Below, piece after piece: positions 34,455 to 46,464 of a DNA stretch of 64,000 nucleotides. Numbering within the stretch: the stretch's first letter is position 1; each line of letters opens with the position of its first letter. Location: positions 868,001-932,000 of the forward strand of contig JAVTVJ010000228.1 of the NCBI GenBank assembly GCA_034509425.1. The letters are read 5' to 3'. The position numbers and the translations under genes were made by a program. The stretch comes from Eopsaltria australis. Lineage: Eukaryota > Chordata > Aves > Passeriformes > Petroicidae. The notes beneath the pieces were generated by a model. It made no database searches. It saw only the letters and a program-made list of their open reading frames with translations, and was not told the DNA's origin.

Positions 34455-34886
34455 GGAAGGAAACTGAGTTGGGGCAGGGGCTGGAGCACCAGCAGCAGCT
34501 GAGGGAGCTGGGAAAGGGGCTCAGCCTGGAGAAAAGGAGGCTCAGGTTGGCTCTGCACAACTCCCTGACAGGAGGGGGCAGCCAGGGGAGGTCAGGCTTT
34601 GCTCCCAGGGAACAGGGTCAGGACAAGAGGAAATGGCCTAAGTTGTGCCAGGGTAGATTTAGATTGAATAATTAAAAAAATTTCCTCACTGGAAGTGTGG
34701 CCAGGCATTGGAACAGGCTGCCCAGGGGAGTGCTGGACTCACCATCCCTAGAAGTGTTCAAAAATTATGTAGATATGGGACTTGGGGACAGGATCAGTGG
34801 TGGCCTTAGCAGTGGCAGGGTTAAGGGTTAAGTCCTCAATGGTCTAGAGGACTTTTCCAGTCCCAGTGATTCTGTGATTCCATGAA
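34455..34886 (+). mobile_element. CR1 LINE 3' end, about 430 bp
   Basis: One of the longest CR1 copies here. It has AAAAGGAGGCTCAGG, CTGCACAACTCCCTGACAGG, GATTTAGATTGAATAATTA, GCATTGGAACAGGCTGCCCA, GTTCAAAAATTATGTAGATA, and the end GTGATTCTGTGATTC. It lies some 220 bases beyond the solo LTR. Confidence 0.97.
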
Positions 34887-34889
34887 GGA

Positions 34890-36475
34890 GTCCACAGTTA
34901 AGGTCCATGCTATTTCAGATAGCAATGCCTTATCAGTGTATCCATCCCTCCACAATGCAGAGCTGCTGTGGTGCCTTGGACTCTTCTGCTTATCTGGTTG
35001 TACCCTGTAGTCTGACCCCTGTGGTGGTACCTGGGGTCTGGTTTAGAATGCTGGGCAGGGAGCATGGAAATGCTGGGCTGGCCATGGTGCCATACATGTG
35101 GACAGGCTGGTGCAGGGGATGGGGCACAGTCTGCAGCCTCCTCTCCCAGCAGTTTCCTTCAGTCTCCTTGGCACAGGCATGAAGGGCTGGATCATCTATG
35201 GGAAGTGAAGGAATAAAATTCTGATAAAGACTTTCACTTTGGGATTTGCTTTTGGGTTTTGATAGATCATCAGGAAAAAAAAAAGATGACAAATTAATAA
35301 GACACTCTCTTGAGGAATTAGGCCGAAAGCTAGGAGCAGCTGAGGAAGAAACTGTGGGGAAAATACTGTTTCTTTATATAAAACAGGAGAGGGGCCATGA
35401 ACACGCAGAATCTGAATCTGTGTGGATTATTTTGGAGACATGAAATGTTGTCACCTTAAACAGAGGGTGGTTAGAGAGGTGTGGCTTGAGAGTTTTGTGA
35501 AACATCCAGTACTGAAGAAACTGAGAAAACAAGTGACTGGATGGCCTCGTGTGCTCACAAGGCTTGTCCTCCAGTGCTGCCCTGACGACTCTGCCTGAAA
35601 ACAGTCAGCCTGAACATAGGGAGGACACAGCAGCTGCATGAAGGTGTTTGAAGCAGGAAAGGTGTAGGTGGTGTAAGCACAGGGTCAGCACTGGAAACTC
35701 GCAATGGATCTGGGACTGGTCCCCACCCCACAAACCTGGCTTGCACAGGCCAGATAGGTGGCCAAGCCTCAGGGACTGAGCTGAACACAGCCAGTGCTGG
35801 CACCTCCCCACCCTATCCCCTGCCCAGAGGCAGGACAGGCAGCCTGGACTTTGGAAAAGCTTAGCTGGAGGGAAGCAGGAGCACAGCAGCTGGAGCAGCC
35901 AGTGATCCATGGCAGAGAGCGATGGCAGAAGACGCACGGCCATTCCTGGGTTTCCTGCTCTTCTCTTTGGAGCAAGGCTCACCCATGTTATTTTGAGGTG
36001 GGAGAGGTAAGTCTGCAGCACCCAAGGGAGAAGAGAGCAGCGCCAAAGCCATACTAAGAAAGCAGATGCTGGGATGGGAGCAGGGCCATGCAGATACATC
36101 CATGGCTCAGGGACATCTCAAACTCTGGATGCTGCTGGGACAGGTGAGGATTACAGGGGCCTTGGTTGCATTATCAGACCAGATGGAGGTCAGGAAAAGT
36201 GGCTAACACACGTGCTGTTGCTTTTTGCCTTTCACTCTTTAGTTGCTTACTTTTTCCCTTTTCAAAGGAGTAACCTTTCATTCACTTCTTAAAAACTTAA
36301 ATTTTCTGTCCTCTCAGCTCCTCCACAAATGTTTCTACAACTCTGCTCACCCCTCTTCTGCCTCATCTCCATCCTGCCTTTCCCCATTACATGCTTCCCC
36401 CTCGTCCCTCCTCCCACCTCTGCATCCCTCCTCTCTCACCCGCTCCAGGCCTGGGTCCCCGCCCCTGCCCCCTTC
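34890..36475. other. Unique intergenic sequence
   Basis: No gene recognised; no recent repeat seen. Confidence 0.5.
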
Positions 36476-36484
36476 CCAGGCCCG

Positions 36485-36785
36485 GAGGTACAAATGATTA
36501 GATTTTCAGCCCAATTAAGGCAGGCTGTCTCCTGGCTGGGACAGAAAAGGTTGGCTGTGGAAGGTGGGAAACAAGCTTTGACAGGTCCTGGCGTCCCCAG
36601 CGCCCTCCGATGGCTCTGCCCGCTGGGCCCCTTTGTGCTGCTCCAGGAGCGGGACCAGGGCTCAGCTGGGGGCCGGGGGTCTCCTCTGCCCCTCCTCTTC
36701 CCCTCCTCTTCCCCAGCCCAGCAGAAAGAATAGCTAATTAAGAGGTCTAAACGCAGGCAAAACTAATTCCCTATTCAGAGCTCTG
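36485..36785. promoter_or_regulatory. Candidate cis-regulatory block with homeodomain-like sites
   Basis: Two AT-rich islands (about 36488-36530 and 36728-36775) each hold homeodomain-type cores: CAATTAAGG, and GCTAATTAAGAGG with AACTAATTCC. They flank a GC-rich middle. They look under constraint compared with the flanks but conservation is untested. Confidence 0.25.
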
Positions 36786-36789
36786 AGGG

Positions 36790-38940
36790 GCAGCGGGGAG
36801 GGAGGGGAAGGCGGCAGGCGGTGAGCTGGGGAGCGTGGCAGCGTCTTCTGCAAAAGCGAGGAGCCGGGCCAGGGTTAACCCTCTCCTCCCTGCCATCTGG
36901 GGCGATGAGCCGGGCCAGACCCATCGTCCCATGTCTCTCACGCTCCAGGGCAAGGCCTGGGATGCCCAGCCACGAGTGCTGCCGCTGTTGCCTCTACCCA
37001 GGGTTGACTCCATCCCAGACAGGCTCTGTGAGGAGAAGCTCTTCACAGCTTTTCCACCCGTTTCCCTTCCCAACGACACATGGGCAGTATCAAAAGCCTC
37101 GCTGGTGCCCAGCAGCACCGTGTCCCCCCTGTGCTTCCCTGAACAGCTGCTCTGTCCCTGTCCCAGCTCTGTCTGTGAGACTCCTGCTACCCGTTACAGT
37201 CCAGGACTTGAGCAGCTGGGGACAGGCCTGAAGAGCTCAGCAACCTGCTTGTGACTGGATCCTGGAATGCAGGGTTCAGCCCAGAGAGGCTGGTCCTCCC
37301 CCAGCCCAGCACAGGCTCCGAGCAGGGCACGCTGCCTTTCCCTGCTTCTCACAGCCTGACCTGAGCCTGGCATGACACCTCTCTCCTGGAGGTCAAGGGT
37401 TGAAGATTCCCTGGAAGAGGAGCCAGGAATTTTGGCCAGGCACCCAAGGGGGTGCTTCTGGGATTTAATTTGCTTTGGATAAAAGGAACCATGTCCACTC
37501 AGGTGACATAATGGTGGATGAGGCATCATGCAGTGCTCCTGAGCACCTGTTTAGGGAATTCCATGAGTGTTCCTGCAGGCAGGGTACATGCACAAACCAT
37601 CCTGCCTCTCCAAAGCCAAGTTCCCATCCAGCCCCAAGGCCAGATTGCTGAGCCATGACCCAGGCACAGCACCAGGCAAAGCTGGGCACTGCTCCTGGGT
37701 CCCCATGCGGAGGCTTGCGGCATGGAAAAGAGCAGGATTTCTCATACTGCTTAAAAAACTCTTCCAGAAGTCTATCCCTTTGGGGTTCTTGTGGGAGCTG
37801 AGCTTCCTGGAGACTCAGGTCCTCATTGCATGAAGGGTGTCCCCAAGGTGAGAGAGGAAATAGCAGGTAGTGATTTCTGCCTGCAGTGCCAGCCTCACAT
37901 ACCCTGGGTATGAACATGTCTGGGCTCACACTTGAGCGAGGACTTCCCCATTCCAGGTATCCCTGTCCTCAGCTGCCTGACCTCCCCCTCCAGAGGCTGA
38001 ATGCTAACGCATTAAGGACCAGCAACACTTGGTTCTATCCAGGACAGCAGCAATTCATGCCAAGGAGCTGGTTAGGTATTCCCAAACTCCACCTGCTTTT
38101 TCCATCTCTGCCATGCATGGCACACTCAAGCCCCTGGCTCTCCTTGGGCACCCCATGGCCCCCAGCCCATTCACGGGGCACGGTGCAGAAGGGGACGCTG
38201 CTCCTGAGGCAGGACCGAGTGCTACCCACTGAGCTGCTTCTTCCCAGGCACTGCCTGGAGCCAGGGAGTGTGGACAGGCTCCTTCATGTCCCCACTGCTG
38301 CAGAACACTGATGCCTGCACTGGTTTGAGTCCCGTGGGTGATGGCAGGTGATGAATGGGCAGCTTCAGCCCATCCCAGAGGTTTTCTGTGGAGGGATGAG
38401 GGTATCCAACAAAGATGAGCCTCCTAGCATGAATCACTGCCGTGTTGGGAGTGATGAACAGTGCCAGACGGCAATCCAAAAGTTTTTTGCTGCCAGAAAG
38501 CTGGGAACATTCAGACCAAACTGTGGTTAAGAGGAGACTGGAATCTCCAGAGCTTCTCAGCCCTGCCTGGATGCAGCCGTGCTCCACCTCCCTGGCCCAG
38601 GGTATCCAGAGGAGCCGGAAGCAGCCACAGGCTGATGCAGAAGACACCAAGATTTGTTCCTAGTGCTCTTCACCATCTTAAGACATAGTGGGAACAGTAC
38701 TCTGCTCTGAGCAGCAGGCAAGGTTCCAGCAGCTCTTTCCATCACAAGCCTCCTCATGCTTCCCAGCACCTTGAGGCTGCTGCAGACTTTGCTTCTGCTC
38801 AGCTTTACTCTGCTCTAGGAAGGGTTTTCCCCTTGCGTTTCCAGTAGATTCCTGGGGTATTCTGTTAAAATAAGTTCAACATGATCTTGCCCTGCCTTCA
38901 AGTGAAGCACAGATTGCGATTTCACTTCTCCTTTCTGAAA
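36790..38940. other. Unique intergenic sequence
   Basis: No gene recognised. Frames up to about 150 codons lack any domain features. Confidence 0.5.
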
Positions 38941-38947
38941 GAAGTCC

Positions 38948-39092
38948 TTGTTCCTGGAAGTGTCCAAGGCCAAGTTGGCTTGGCCAAGGGCTTGGAGCAA
39001 CCTGGGATGGTGGAAGGTGTCCATGCCCATGGCAGGGTGTTGGAAAGAGATGGTCTCTAAGGTCCCTTTGAACACAGGACTCTCTGATGACT
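38948..39092 (+). mobile_element. CR1 LINE 3' end fragment
   Basis: CCTGGAAGTGTCCAAGGCCA, GGGCTTGGAGCAACCTGGGA, GTCCATGCCCATGGCAGGGT follow the CR1 order to a decayed end. Confidence 0.95.
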
Positions 39093-39094
39093 CT

Positions 39095-42000
39095 CTCACT
39101 CCATGGCCTGGGGAGTGTTGAGCCATTAGGTCTCATAGCACCGTCCCTCTCGGATTCCTGTGCTATGGGCTGGATTCACTGGCACCACCCAAGACAATGC
39201 CCACACATGCCCCACCTGCTTACTGATGGTAAATCTCCTTCAGCCAAAGGGTTGAGACAGAGAGAGGGTTGGGGGAAACATAGATCTCTATTTTTCATTA
39301 AAACTGAATTATTTTCTTTAGAAGAAGATGGAGGGAAAGCATCAAGAAAAATCTGGAGAATTTCCATGAGGTTTTACAACATCATGTCTTTCAATGGGAT
39401 TCCATGGAAAATATCATCAGCCGGGTGCCTCCATACTGTGGAGAGCTGGGGGAGATGGTCCTGGGTGATGTTACATCTTGAAATCTTTGGGTGACTTGAC
39501 CTAAAACATGGAGAGTAATTTAGAGAAGCAGCAGAAATGCCAACCAACATCTCCAGCCCAACTTTCCCCAGTCCAACCAGGGTGTCCAGATGGCCAAGGC
39601 GAGCTGGGTACTCCCATCCCTGGCCAAAGGCTGCATCTGCCGAAGGCGATTGTGCAAGCTGGGGCACTGGGAGGGGATGCTCAGGGCCCCTCAGGAGAAC
39701 CAGCCCTCTTCCTGCTCAGGCTCTGTGGTGTGGCCATTTCCTTGGTCTGGGCCCCAATTAAAAGAGCCAAATGGAAATCGCCGAAGAGAAAGAGTGAAAG
39801 AAACAGCATTTCCTGTCTGAGGAGATTAACTCTCCAAATTACATGTGAACAGAGGGGGAGGCAAGAGGGGAAAAGGAAACCTGGCTGCCACCCCAATAAA
39901 AGCCAGTTCATTTAATAAAGGAGGAGCAAGGAGGGGGAAGGTGGCTGAAAGAAAATGAGGCTGGGGGGTGTGGAATTAGCCTTGTCAAACAAGGGGCTTT
40001 GCTGTCCTAGAACTACTTCTTTATTGTTCCAATTTTTCATGCTTACTTAGCTCTCAATGCTACACAAGACAACGGCTCATTATTTTGGGGGGGGGGGGGG
40101 GGAACGGACAGGACGGGACAGACACGGCTGTGGAGGTACTGAGAAATGGAAGGAGAATAAAATTTCTTAAAAAGGAGTTCTTTTCCTGGGGCTTCAGCCT
40201 CTCCCCCCTGCATGGAGCTGCAGACATTGTGGCTGGGAGGAGCAGGGCATTGCCAAGCTGAGTAAAAGGGTTTTCCACAACCTTTGGCACCAGCATTGGG
40301 ACAAAAGCAGCTGACCCTGAAATGCCATCTTATGGCCCAGTGAGGGGAAAGGAGAGGTGACTGAGGGGGCTCCCCCATCTCCTTGATACTCCTGAAGCCT
40401 GTACTAGTGGCTACTGAGGGAAGAGGGGCTGAAACAGGGCTGGGGCAGGCAGGACCATGGGGACAAAGCTCCCTCCACCCTGTGACCAGGCTACTGAGTC
40501 CTTGCAGATCAACCAGCCAAGACACATCTGTGGCATCATTGTCTACTAAACAGCATCTGCTCTGACTCTGGAAAGTGATTTCCAGCCTCCTCCCCAGGGT
40601 CCTTGTTCTCTTTCTCCCCAGGATTTTCCTGATCAGATTGGCTTGGCTTACAAAGCCTAACTCACACCAGAAAGGCTATCAGGATGTTTGTGGGTAGGAA
40701 GGTTATGCTCCATATTAGTGATGCTGCCTTATAAAACCCTGTTTGCACAGGTTCATAACTCTCTGAAAAATGCTCCCTTTTAGGATCAGATGTGGGGACA
40801 ACTCTAAGAGGCAGCGCTGTGCAGCGGATGCTTCCCACTGAGTCACCTCCCACCCAGCCATGAGATCAGCACTGGGGACAGGGCAGGCTGGAGGGCCTGC
40901 AGGGATCTGGGGGACACAAGCGCACAGATCGGGGAGAAGAGCAGCTGTGGCCAGGCTGGATGGTTTTCTGTGGTCCTTGGTAGAAGCTCATGAAACAAGA
41001 GTGCAGACTGAACTTCCAGGTAAATACCATTCAGAGATGTCACTCCCAGAGGTGACAGCCACAGGGGATCAGTTAGGGACACTCCTGGCCCACAAGGAGC
41101 ACTGATAGCTCCAGCCAGGACTTGCTTGACATCTGCAATGGATGGAGGGATTATATTTTGTTTTCAAATGTTTTTTGATATTTACTTGCTATCCACAGCT
41201 TAATCCATTGTGGGATGCCCAAGTGTTCCTATGAGCACCAAGAACTAGCTGTGCTGTTCTGCCCAGAAAAATTTGTGGAAGGCTTCCACAGATGAAGATG
41301 TTGGACTTGGAGATGACTTATACCCACATTCATATGCTACAGGTTGAGTTACCATTTCTAAGTGAAAGATGGTCAACCCTTCCAAAAGAGAAGCCTGTGC
41401 AAATGGATGTTCTCCAAGAGTGGAGCCAAAATATTCCCCCGATTCTCCCCAGTCTGGTCGAGTTTTCCAGTTACTGGATTCAGCTCCCATTAGGGAATTT
41501 GGAAGTCCAGTGGGGTCTGTTTTGGAGGCAGGAGAAGTGAGGGTTCCTCAGGACACCCTTAAGCTTCAGGTCGTTTCCCCTTCACCAGGTACAGCCTGGT
41601 CAGGTGCACAGTGCCACCGGTGAAAGAGAAGTCACAGAGGGGGCACATTGCTTTTGGTGCCCAGGGAACCTTTGTAACCCAAGAAGCTCCTGATGCACTG
41701 GACCCAAATCCACCCTGGGTATGGCAAACGGTGCACCCAAGCTGTGGACACCCCTGTGTCTCCTTGCTCTGTGACAAGGGCTGGCGCTGGCTGCCTAGTT
41801 CAGAGCGAGCCCTGCTCTCACAGCACTGTGATATGAATGCTGGAAACTCCTCAACTATTCAGAAACAGTTAATTTTCTCCAAAAATTTGAGGCATGCCTC
41901 ACTTAGAGAGCTGCATTCCATCCCTCCCACTATGGCAGTGGCAACAGGTGGCAGCTTGGGTTGCAAGCCTGGGGAAAGCCCACCTGAGGGGGAGGCTGCA

Positions 42001-42860
42001 GCCGTCAGATTATAGCCCTGATGTCACTGCTCTTCTGCAAGTGTCCCAGGTCTTTTTATGCTTGGGAATACTATCTCAGCACCCTCCCAAACCTCTGCAG
42101 CAGCAAAACCTTTTTTTGAGACAGGAGGTGGAGGATAAACTGGACAATGAATACCATGGTGCCATGTGCTGGAGTACCCTGTTTGCCTTTTTCATTGATC
42201 CCTGAGCCTGCTTGGCTCGTGGCAGCAGCTCTGGGCAGGATGACAGTCCATGGGATAGGTGACAAACAGTTAGTGTTGGAGCTGGAGTTTTACCTGGAAG
42301 AGATTGGTTTGGTCTCTCTCACCTGCCTGCAGCAGGGCCCAGCAGCAATGGCGGCAGGCTGGGCCTCTCTCAGCCCTTGCACCCAGTGCAGGACAAGGGT
42401 TTTTGTGGGCAGCAGTGTCACTGTTCCCCCTGCCTGTCCTACCTGCAGCCTTCACAACACGTGAGAATGCCCCAGTTCCCAAACTGGAGGACACCACAGA
42501 GCTAATGCTCAGCTGCTTCAAGAAGCAGGTGCTCAGTGGGACCAGAGTTCAACCCCTTGGTCAGATGCTTTTCAAGGCAGGATGGACAGACAGACAGCAC
42601 GAACCTAAAGCCAGGCTGACACCTTGCATCATGCTCAAAACCTTGCAGGATGTTAATCTCAGCCTCTCCACAAAAAACCGCTTCTCTCAGAATTTTCCCA
42701 TCCCTGCTTGTGTGTGAACTCCACAGACGCACATCCACCTGGAGTACATTCTGGGTTTGTGCCCATCTTCTTTGGGGACTGGCACCATCTTTTCTTCCCC
42801 CTTCTCTCCTCCGCACTCTCCTCCCTCATCTCTGCCTTCAAACAGTAAGGAACAAATTCC
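39095..42860. other. Unique intergenic sequence
   Basis: No gene recognised. The stretch 39725-39930 (CCAATTAAAAGAGCC, GAGATTAACTCTCC, AATAAAAGCC) is AT-rich and complex and might be regulatory. Includes a G16 run at 40087-40102. Confidence 0.45.
40087..40102. repeat. Poly(G) run followed by GGACA units
   Basis: 16 consecutive G then GGAACGGACAGGACGGGACA. The homopolymer is prone to sequencing length error and to G-quadruplex formation. Confidence 0.9.
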
Positions 42861-42924
42861 AGGGATTTTGCCTGGGGGCCCACGGAGCGGGGACGCGAGC
42901 TGGTCTCCATCTGACTGCGACCGA

Positions 42925-43105
42925 GTCTCTCCCCCTCACTGGAAATTGAAAGCAGAAGCCGTGGAGTGGTGACAAAAATCTGCATTACGTTATGGCAACT
43001 GGATTTCTTTTTTTTTTTTTAAGATTTTATAATACATCGTTTTGAAACTCTGCCAGTGATCATCATCAAAGCGAGAGGAGCGCCTTGAAAAGAACAATGG
43101 TGGCG
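42925..43105. promoter_or_regulatory. Candidate conserved non-coding block
   Basis: Complex sequence with isolated CpGs retained in AT-rich context (GCATTACGTTATGGC, ATACATCGTTTTG, ATCATCAAAGCGAGAGG, AAAAGAACAATGG). Such retained CpGs and SOX-like AACAATGG are common in conserved elements. It is interrupted by a T12 run. Unproven. Confidence 0.3.
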
Positions 43106-43397
43106 GAGGGTGGGGAGCAGGGTGCCTGGGTATTGATGTGTAATCCTTTTTAAAGCCAGTTCTAGAGACAGCATGGAAGATTTTTTTTTTTGTATTTTTG
43201 TATTTTCCTGAAGTGCAGAGACAATTTAGTCTGGTAAGGGCAGGCAGCAATGCCAGAGCTCTAGATTAAGGTGCTGGATTGCATTAGGACTGGGGAGCAG
43301 TCAACACCCCCACACTGCCTCTGGCCCCAGGAGGGCAGGGAGTGGGCAGGGAGGACAGGAGACACAGAAAGGTCCAAAACAGAAGCTCAGAAGAGAT

Positions 43398-43493
43398 GAG
43401 GAGAGGAGAGGAGAGGAGAGGAGAGGAGAGGAGAGGAGAGGAGAGGAGAGGAGAGGAGAGGAGAGGAGAGGAGAGGAGAGGAGAGGAGAGGAG
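43398..43493. repeat. GAGGA pentanucleotide microsatellite
   Basis: About 19 perfect GAGGA/AGGAG units. The long minus frame of Ser/Leu repeats across it is an artefact. Confidence 0.97.
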
Positions 43494-43499
43494 CACACT

Positions 43500-44865
43500 A
43501 CTGCTGGAAGGGCCAGAGCTCTGGATCCTGCTGGGAGTCACAACCCAGAGACATCATCACCTAATAGGGCAGCAGCTTGTGTTCTGCCAGCACAGTCTCT
43601 TGGGCTCTGCCAGTGCCCCTGGCCACCCATCTACGTCTCCATCAAAGCCCAGTCAAGCTGGGGGAAGACTCCCACAGCCCCTAGTGCCTTGACATCAGCT
43701 CCTTGGCCTGTGTGCCACCCTCTCTGCTCAAGCAGTCATTCCACTGCCCCCATTTCCCTCATTACAAGGCTTCCTTCTTCAAACCAAGCAAAAGAAGGGA
43801 CTTCTCCCAGTCCCTGCCCACTAAACTCCTTCTGCTGCACAGAATGAGGGGAATGACACAGCACAGCACATGTCCCAGTGGCAGCAAATGCTGAGAAACC
43901 CCACTGGCTCAGAGAGACAGCATGTCAGGGGTGCTCAGGTGCTGAGGCGCTTCCTGAGCCTGAGTCTCACTTATTTTCTTCTGGCTTGAAAAGAAAGAAA
44001 AGCAAATCCCCAGAAATCAGCCATTCACAGTAATTTTCTCACAGCAGCCATGTCAGAAGCACCTATCACTCTGGACAAACTCATTAGGATAAAGTTCATT
44101 ATTCTGGCATCTTTGTGACATCAGATCACCAGTCGTGCCAGTTGCCCACGTATCGCCATCATGAGAGATTGCTGACCAGGTGGGAAGAGCCCCCATTGCC
44201 ATGGTACCATTTTGCATCACTTGCTGCTGCTCTGGAGTCCAGTGACCTACAAAGCCTGGCCCCGCTTCTGCTGACCCAGACATACTCATGGCCATGCTTG
44301 ACCTGCTCCAGGCTGGATCTTCAGAGGCCATTCCCTGCTGCTGCCATGGTGAATCAGTCTGGAAGTTCTCCTCTGCCTTTACCAGCAGGGTCCAGCCCTA
44401 AGGCATCTCACTCAGGCTTTCATGTTCCTATCACTGAGGAAAGGCTTCTCACACCTTCATAGCCTTGTTTCCTTCATGGAAGGACAGAAAAAATGCTTCC
44501 TTCCTCCAAGTGACTCATGGAAAGTCCCTGTCCCCAGTGAGCCCAGGGCCAAGCTTGGTGCTCCAGCACACAGGGAGTGCTCAGCTGTGTCCCACACACT
44601 CATATCTGGGAGCAGAGCTCATCCTGAGCATGCCAGGATGGAGCAGAGTGGGGGGAGGCACACAAAGGGCAGCAGCAGCTCCCAGGGCAATGGTTCAAAG
44701 CTTCTGAGACTCTCAGGCCAGGCCTTCAGAAAATGACAAATCACCTGGGCTTGCTGCTGGTCTGTGCCCAGAGAATGCCAGCTGAGGCCACAAGTGTGAA
44801 AGAGTGTTCCCACAGCTCACTCTTTTCAGGATGTGAGATGTTCATCTAAGTGTACTCTGGCTATA
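43500..44865. other. Unique intergenic sequence
   Basis: No gene or clear repeat recognised. Confidence 0.5.
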
Positions 44866-44866
44866 A

Positions 44867-45330
44867 ATCATAGAGTCATGGCACTGTTAAGGCTGGAAAA
44901 GCCCTCTGGGATCATTGAGTCAACCATTTCCCCAGCACTGCCAAGGCCGCCACTAACCCATGTCCCCAGGTGCCACATCCACACAGCTTTTAAATCCCTC
45001 CAAGGACGAGGGCACCACCACTGCCCTGGGCAGCTGTGCCACTGCCTGACCACCCTTTCCATGCAGGAATTTCCCCAGTATCCATTCTAAACCTTCCCTG
45101 GCACAGCTTGAGGCTGTTTCCTCTTGTCCTGTCCCTTGTTGCCTGGGAGCAGAGCCCGACCCCGGCTGCCCCTCCTGTCAGGGAGTTGTGCAGAGCCACA
45201 AGGTCCCCCCTGAGCCTCCTTTCCTCCAGGCTGAGCCCCTTTCCCAGCTCCCTCAGCCACTCCTCATCAGGCTCGTACTCCAGCCCCTTCTCCAGCTCTG
45301 TTCCCTTCCCTGAACAATGCACATTAAACT
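44867..45330 (-). mobile_element. CR1 LINE 3' end, about 460 bp
   Basis: Starts CATAGAGTCATGGCACTGTT, AAGGCTGGAAAAGCCCTCTG, then CAGGGAGTTGTGCAGAGCCA and GAGCCTCCTTTCCTCCAGGC, ending near GTACTCCAGCCCCTTCTCCAG, all in reverse complement. It covers much the same CR1 region as 34455-34886, in the opposite orientation. Confidence 0.97.
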
Positions 45331-45334
45331 CGGA

Positions 45335-46145
45335 TCACGTCCTCCACACTGCACGTGCAGGAGCCTCTCCAGTGCCATGTTCAGGTGCCCTCTCTCTTCC
45401 CCTTGCCAGATCACCTAACAGCAATTGCCCAATTCCCTCACACCATGGAGAATTGCACTGCGCATCAGAACTGTAAATCTTTAAACTCCAGCCCACCTCG
45501 GTGCTTCCTGGCTGAGGAGATAGCCTGCCAGCTAACGATGGGCTGATAATTAAGTCCAGTCCTTTCCAAGATCAGCTTCCCCTACCAGTTAATCCCAACA
45601 GCAAATAACGCCAATTGACTTTGCCTTGGTCTGTAAATGCAGGACTGCTCTGTTCCAGGAGCTCCCTGCTGTCCTCTGAGGACCCTCTGAGGAGGGGTCC
45701 CACTGCACCCCGGGGTCGGCCTGTGTGGGGAGTAGGTGCAAAATGCCTCAGTGAGGTGCAAGCTCAGCTGGGGTTGGGCCACCCCCTCACAAGCTGGCGG
45801 GTGGGACTGCAGCCCCAGCTTGCCATATGGGTGCAAAGTGCGAGTGTTTTGGGGTGGTCCAGGAAGGCAGACCCAGGGTACAAGATCAGGGAGCCCTCAG
45901 CCTGTGCCCTGCTCTCCATGGGGCAGCCTGGGATTGTTGAGGCAGCAGGCACTGATGGGAGAGACTGGCCAGGGGAGCAATTCACCTCCTGCCACCCTGC
46001 CCTGCTCTTTCAGCACTGGGCACCACTGAGCTGTGGAGGCAGAAGAGGGAAGAGAGGGGCACTTTGGGGCTCATTGCCAGGTCAGTGTGTCCCAGGCAGA
46101 GTGGCATGCCAGGGCTGGATTGCCAAGGACAGATCCAGACAAAAC
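45335..46145. other. Unique intergenic sequence between two CR1 copies
   Basis: No gene recognised; short AT-rich patch near 45525-45620 with GCTGATAATTAAG. Confidence 0.5.
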
Positions 46146-46146
46146 C

Positions 46147-46460
46147 CATAGAATCACAGAATATCCTGGTTTGGAAGGGACCCACCCTGTGCATCCCTGG
46201 CAGCGCTGTCCAAACACTCTTGGAGCTCTGGCAGCCTCGGGGCTGTGCCCATTCCCTGGGGAGCCTGGGCAGTGCCCGGCACCCTCTGGGGGAAGAACCT
46301 TTTCCTAAGATCCAACCTAAACCTCACTAACACAGCTCCAGCCATTCTCTGGGTCCTGACCCTGTCACAGAGCAGAGATCAGAGCTGCCCCTGCACTGCC
46401 CCTTGGGAAGAAGCTCTGTTTGCCCCATCCCAGAGCTGAGCTGCACACGCTGGCACAGCT
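46147..46460 (-). mobile_element. CR1 LINE 3' end fragment with internal deletion
   Basis: CATAGAATCACAGAATATCC, then a jump to GCATCCCTGGCAGCGCTGTC, CCTGGGGAGCCTGGGCAGTG, and CCTAAACCTCACTAACACAG. Compared with 28290-28535 about 50 bases after the terminal motif are missing. Confidence 0.95.
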
Positions 46461-46464
46461 GGGG

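Noticed and set aside
34565..34580. AGGAGGGGGCAGCC as a third CTCF site
   Set aside because: Two mismatches to the core and it lies within a decayed CR1 copy whose consensus contains this string.
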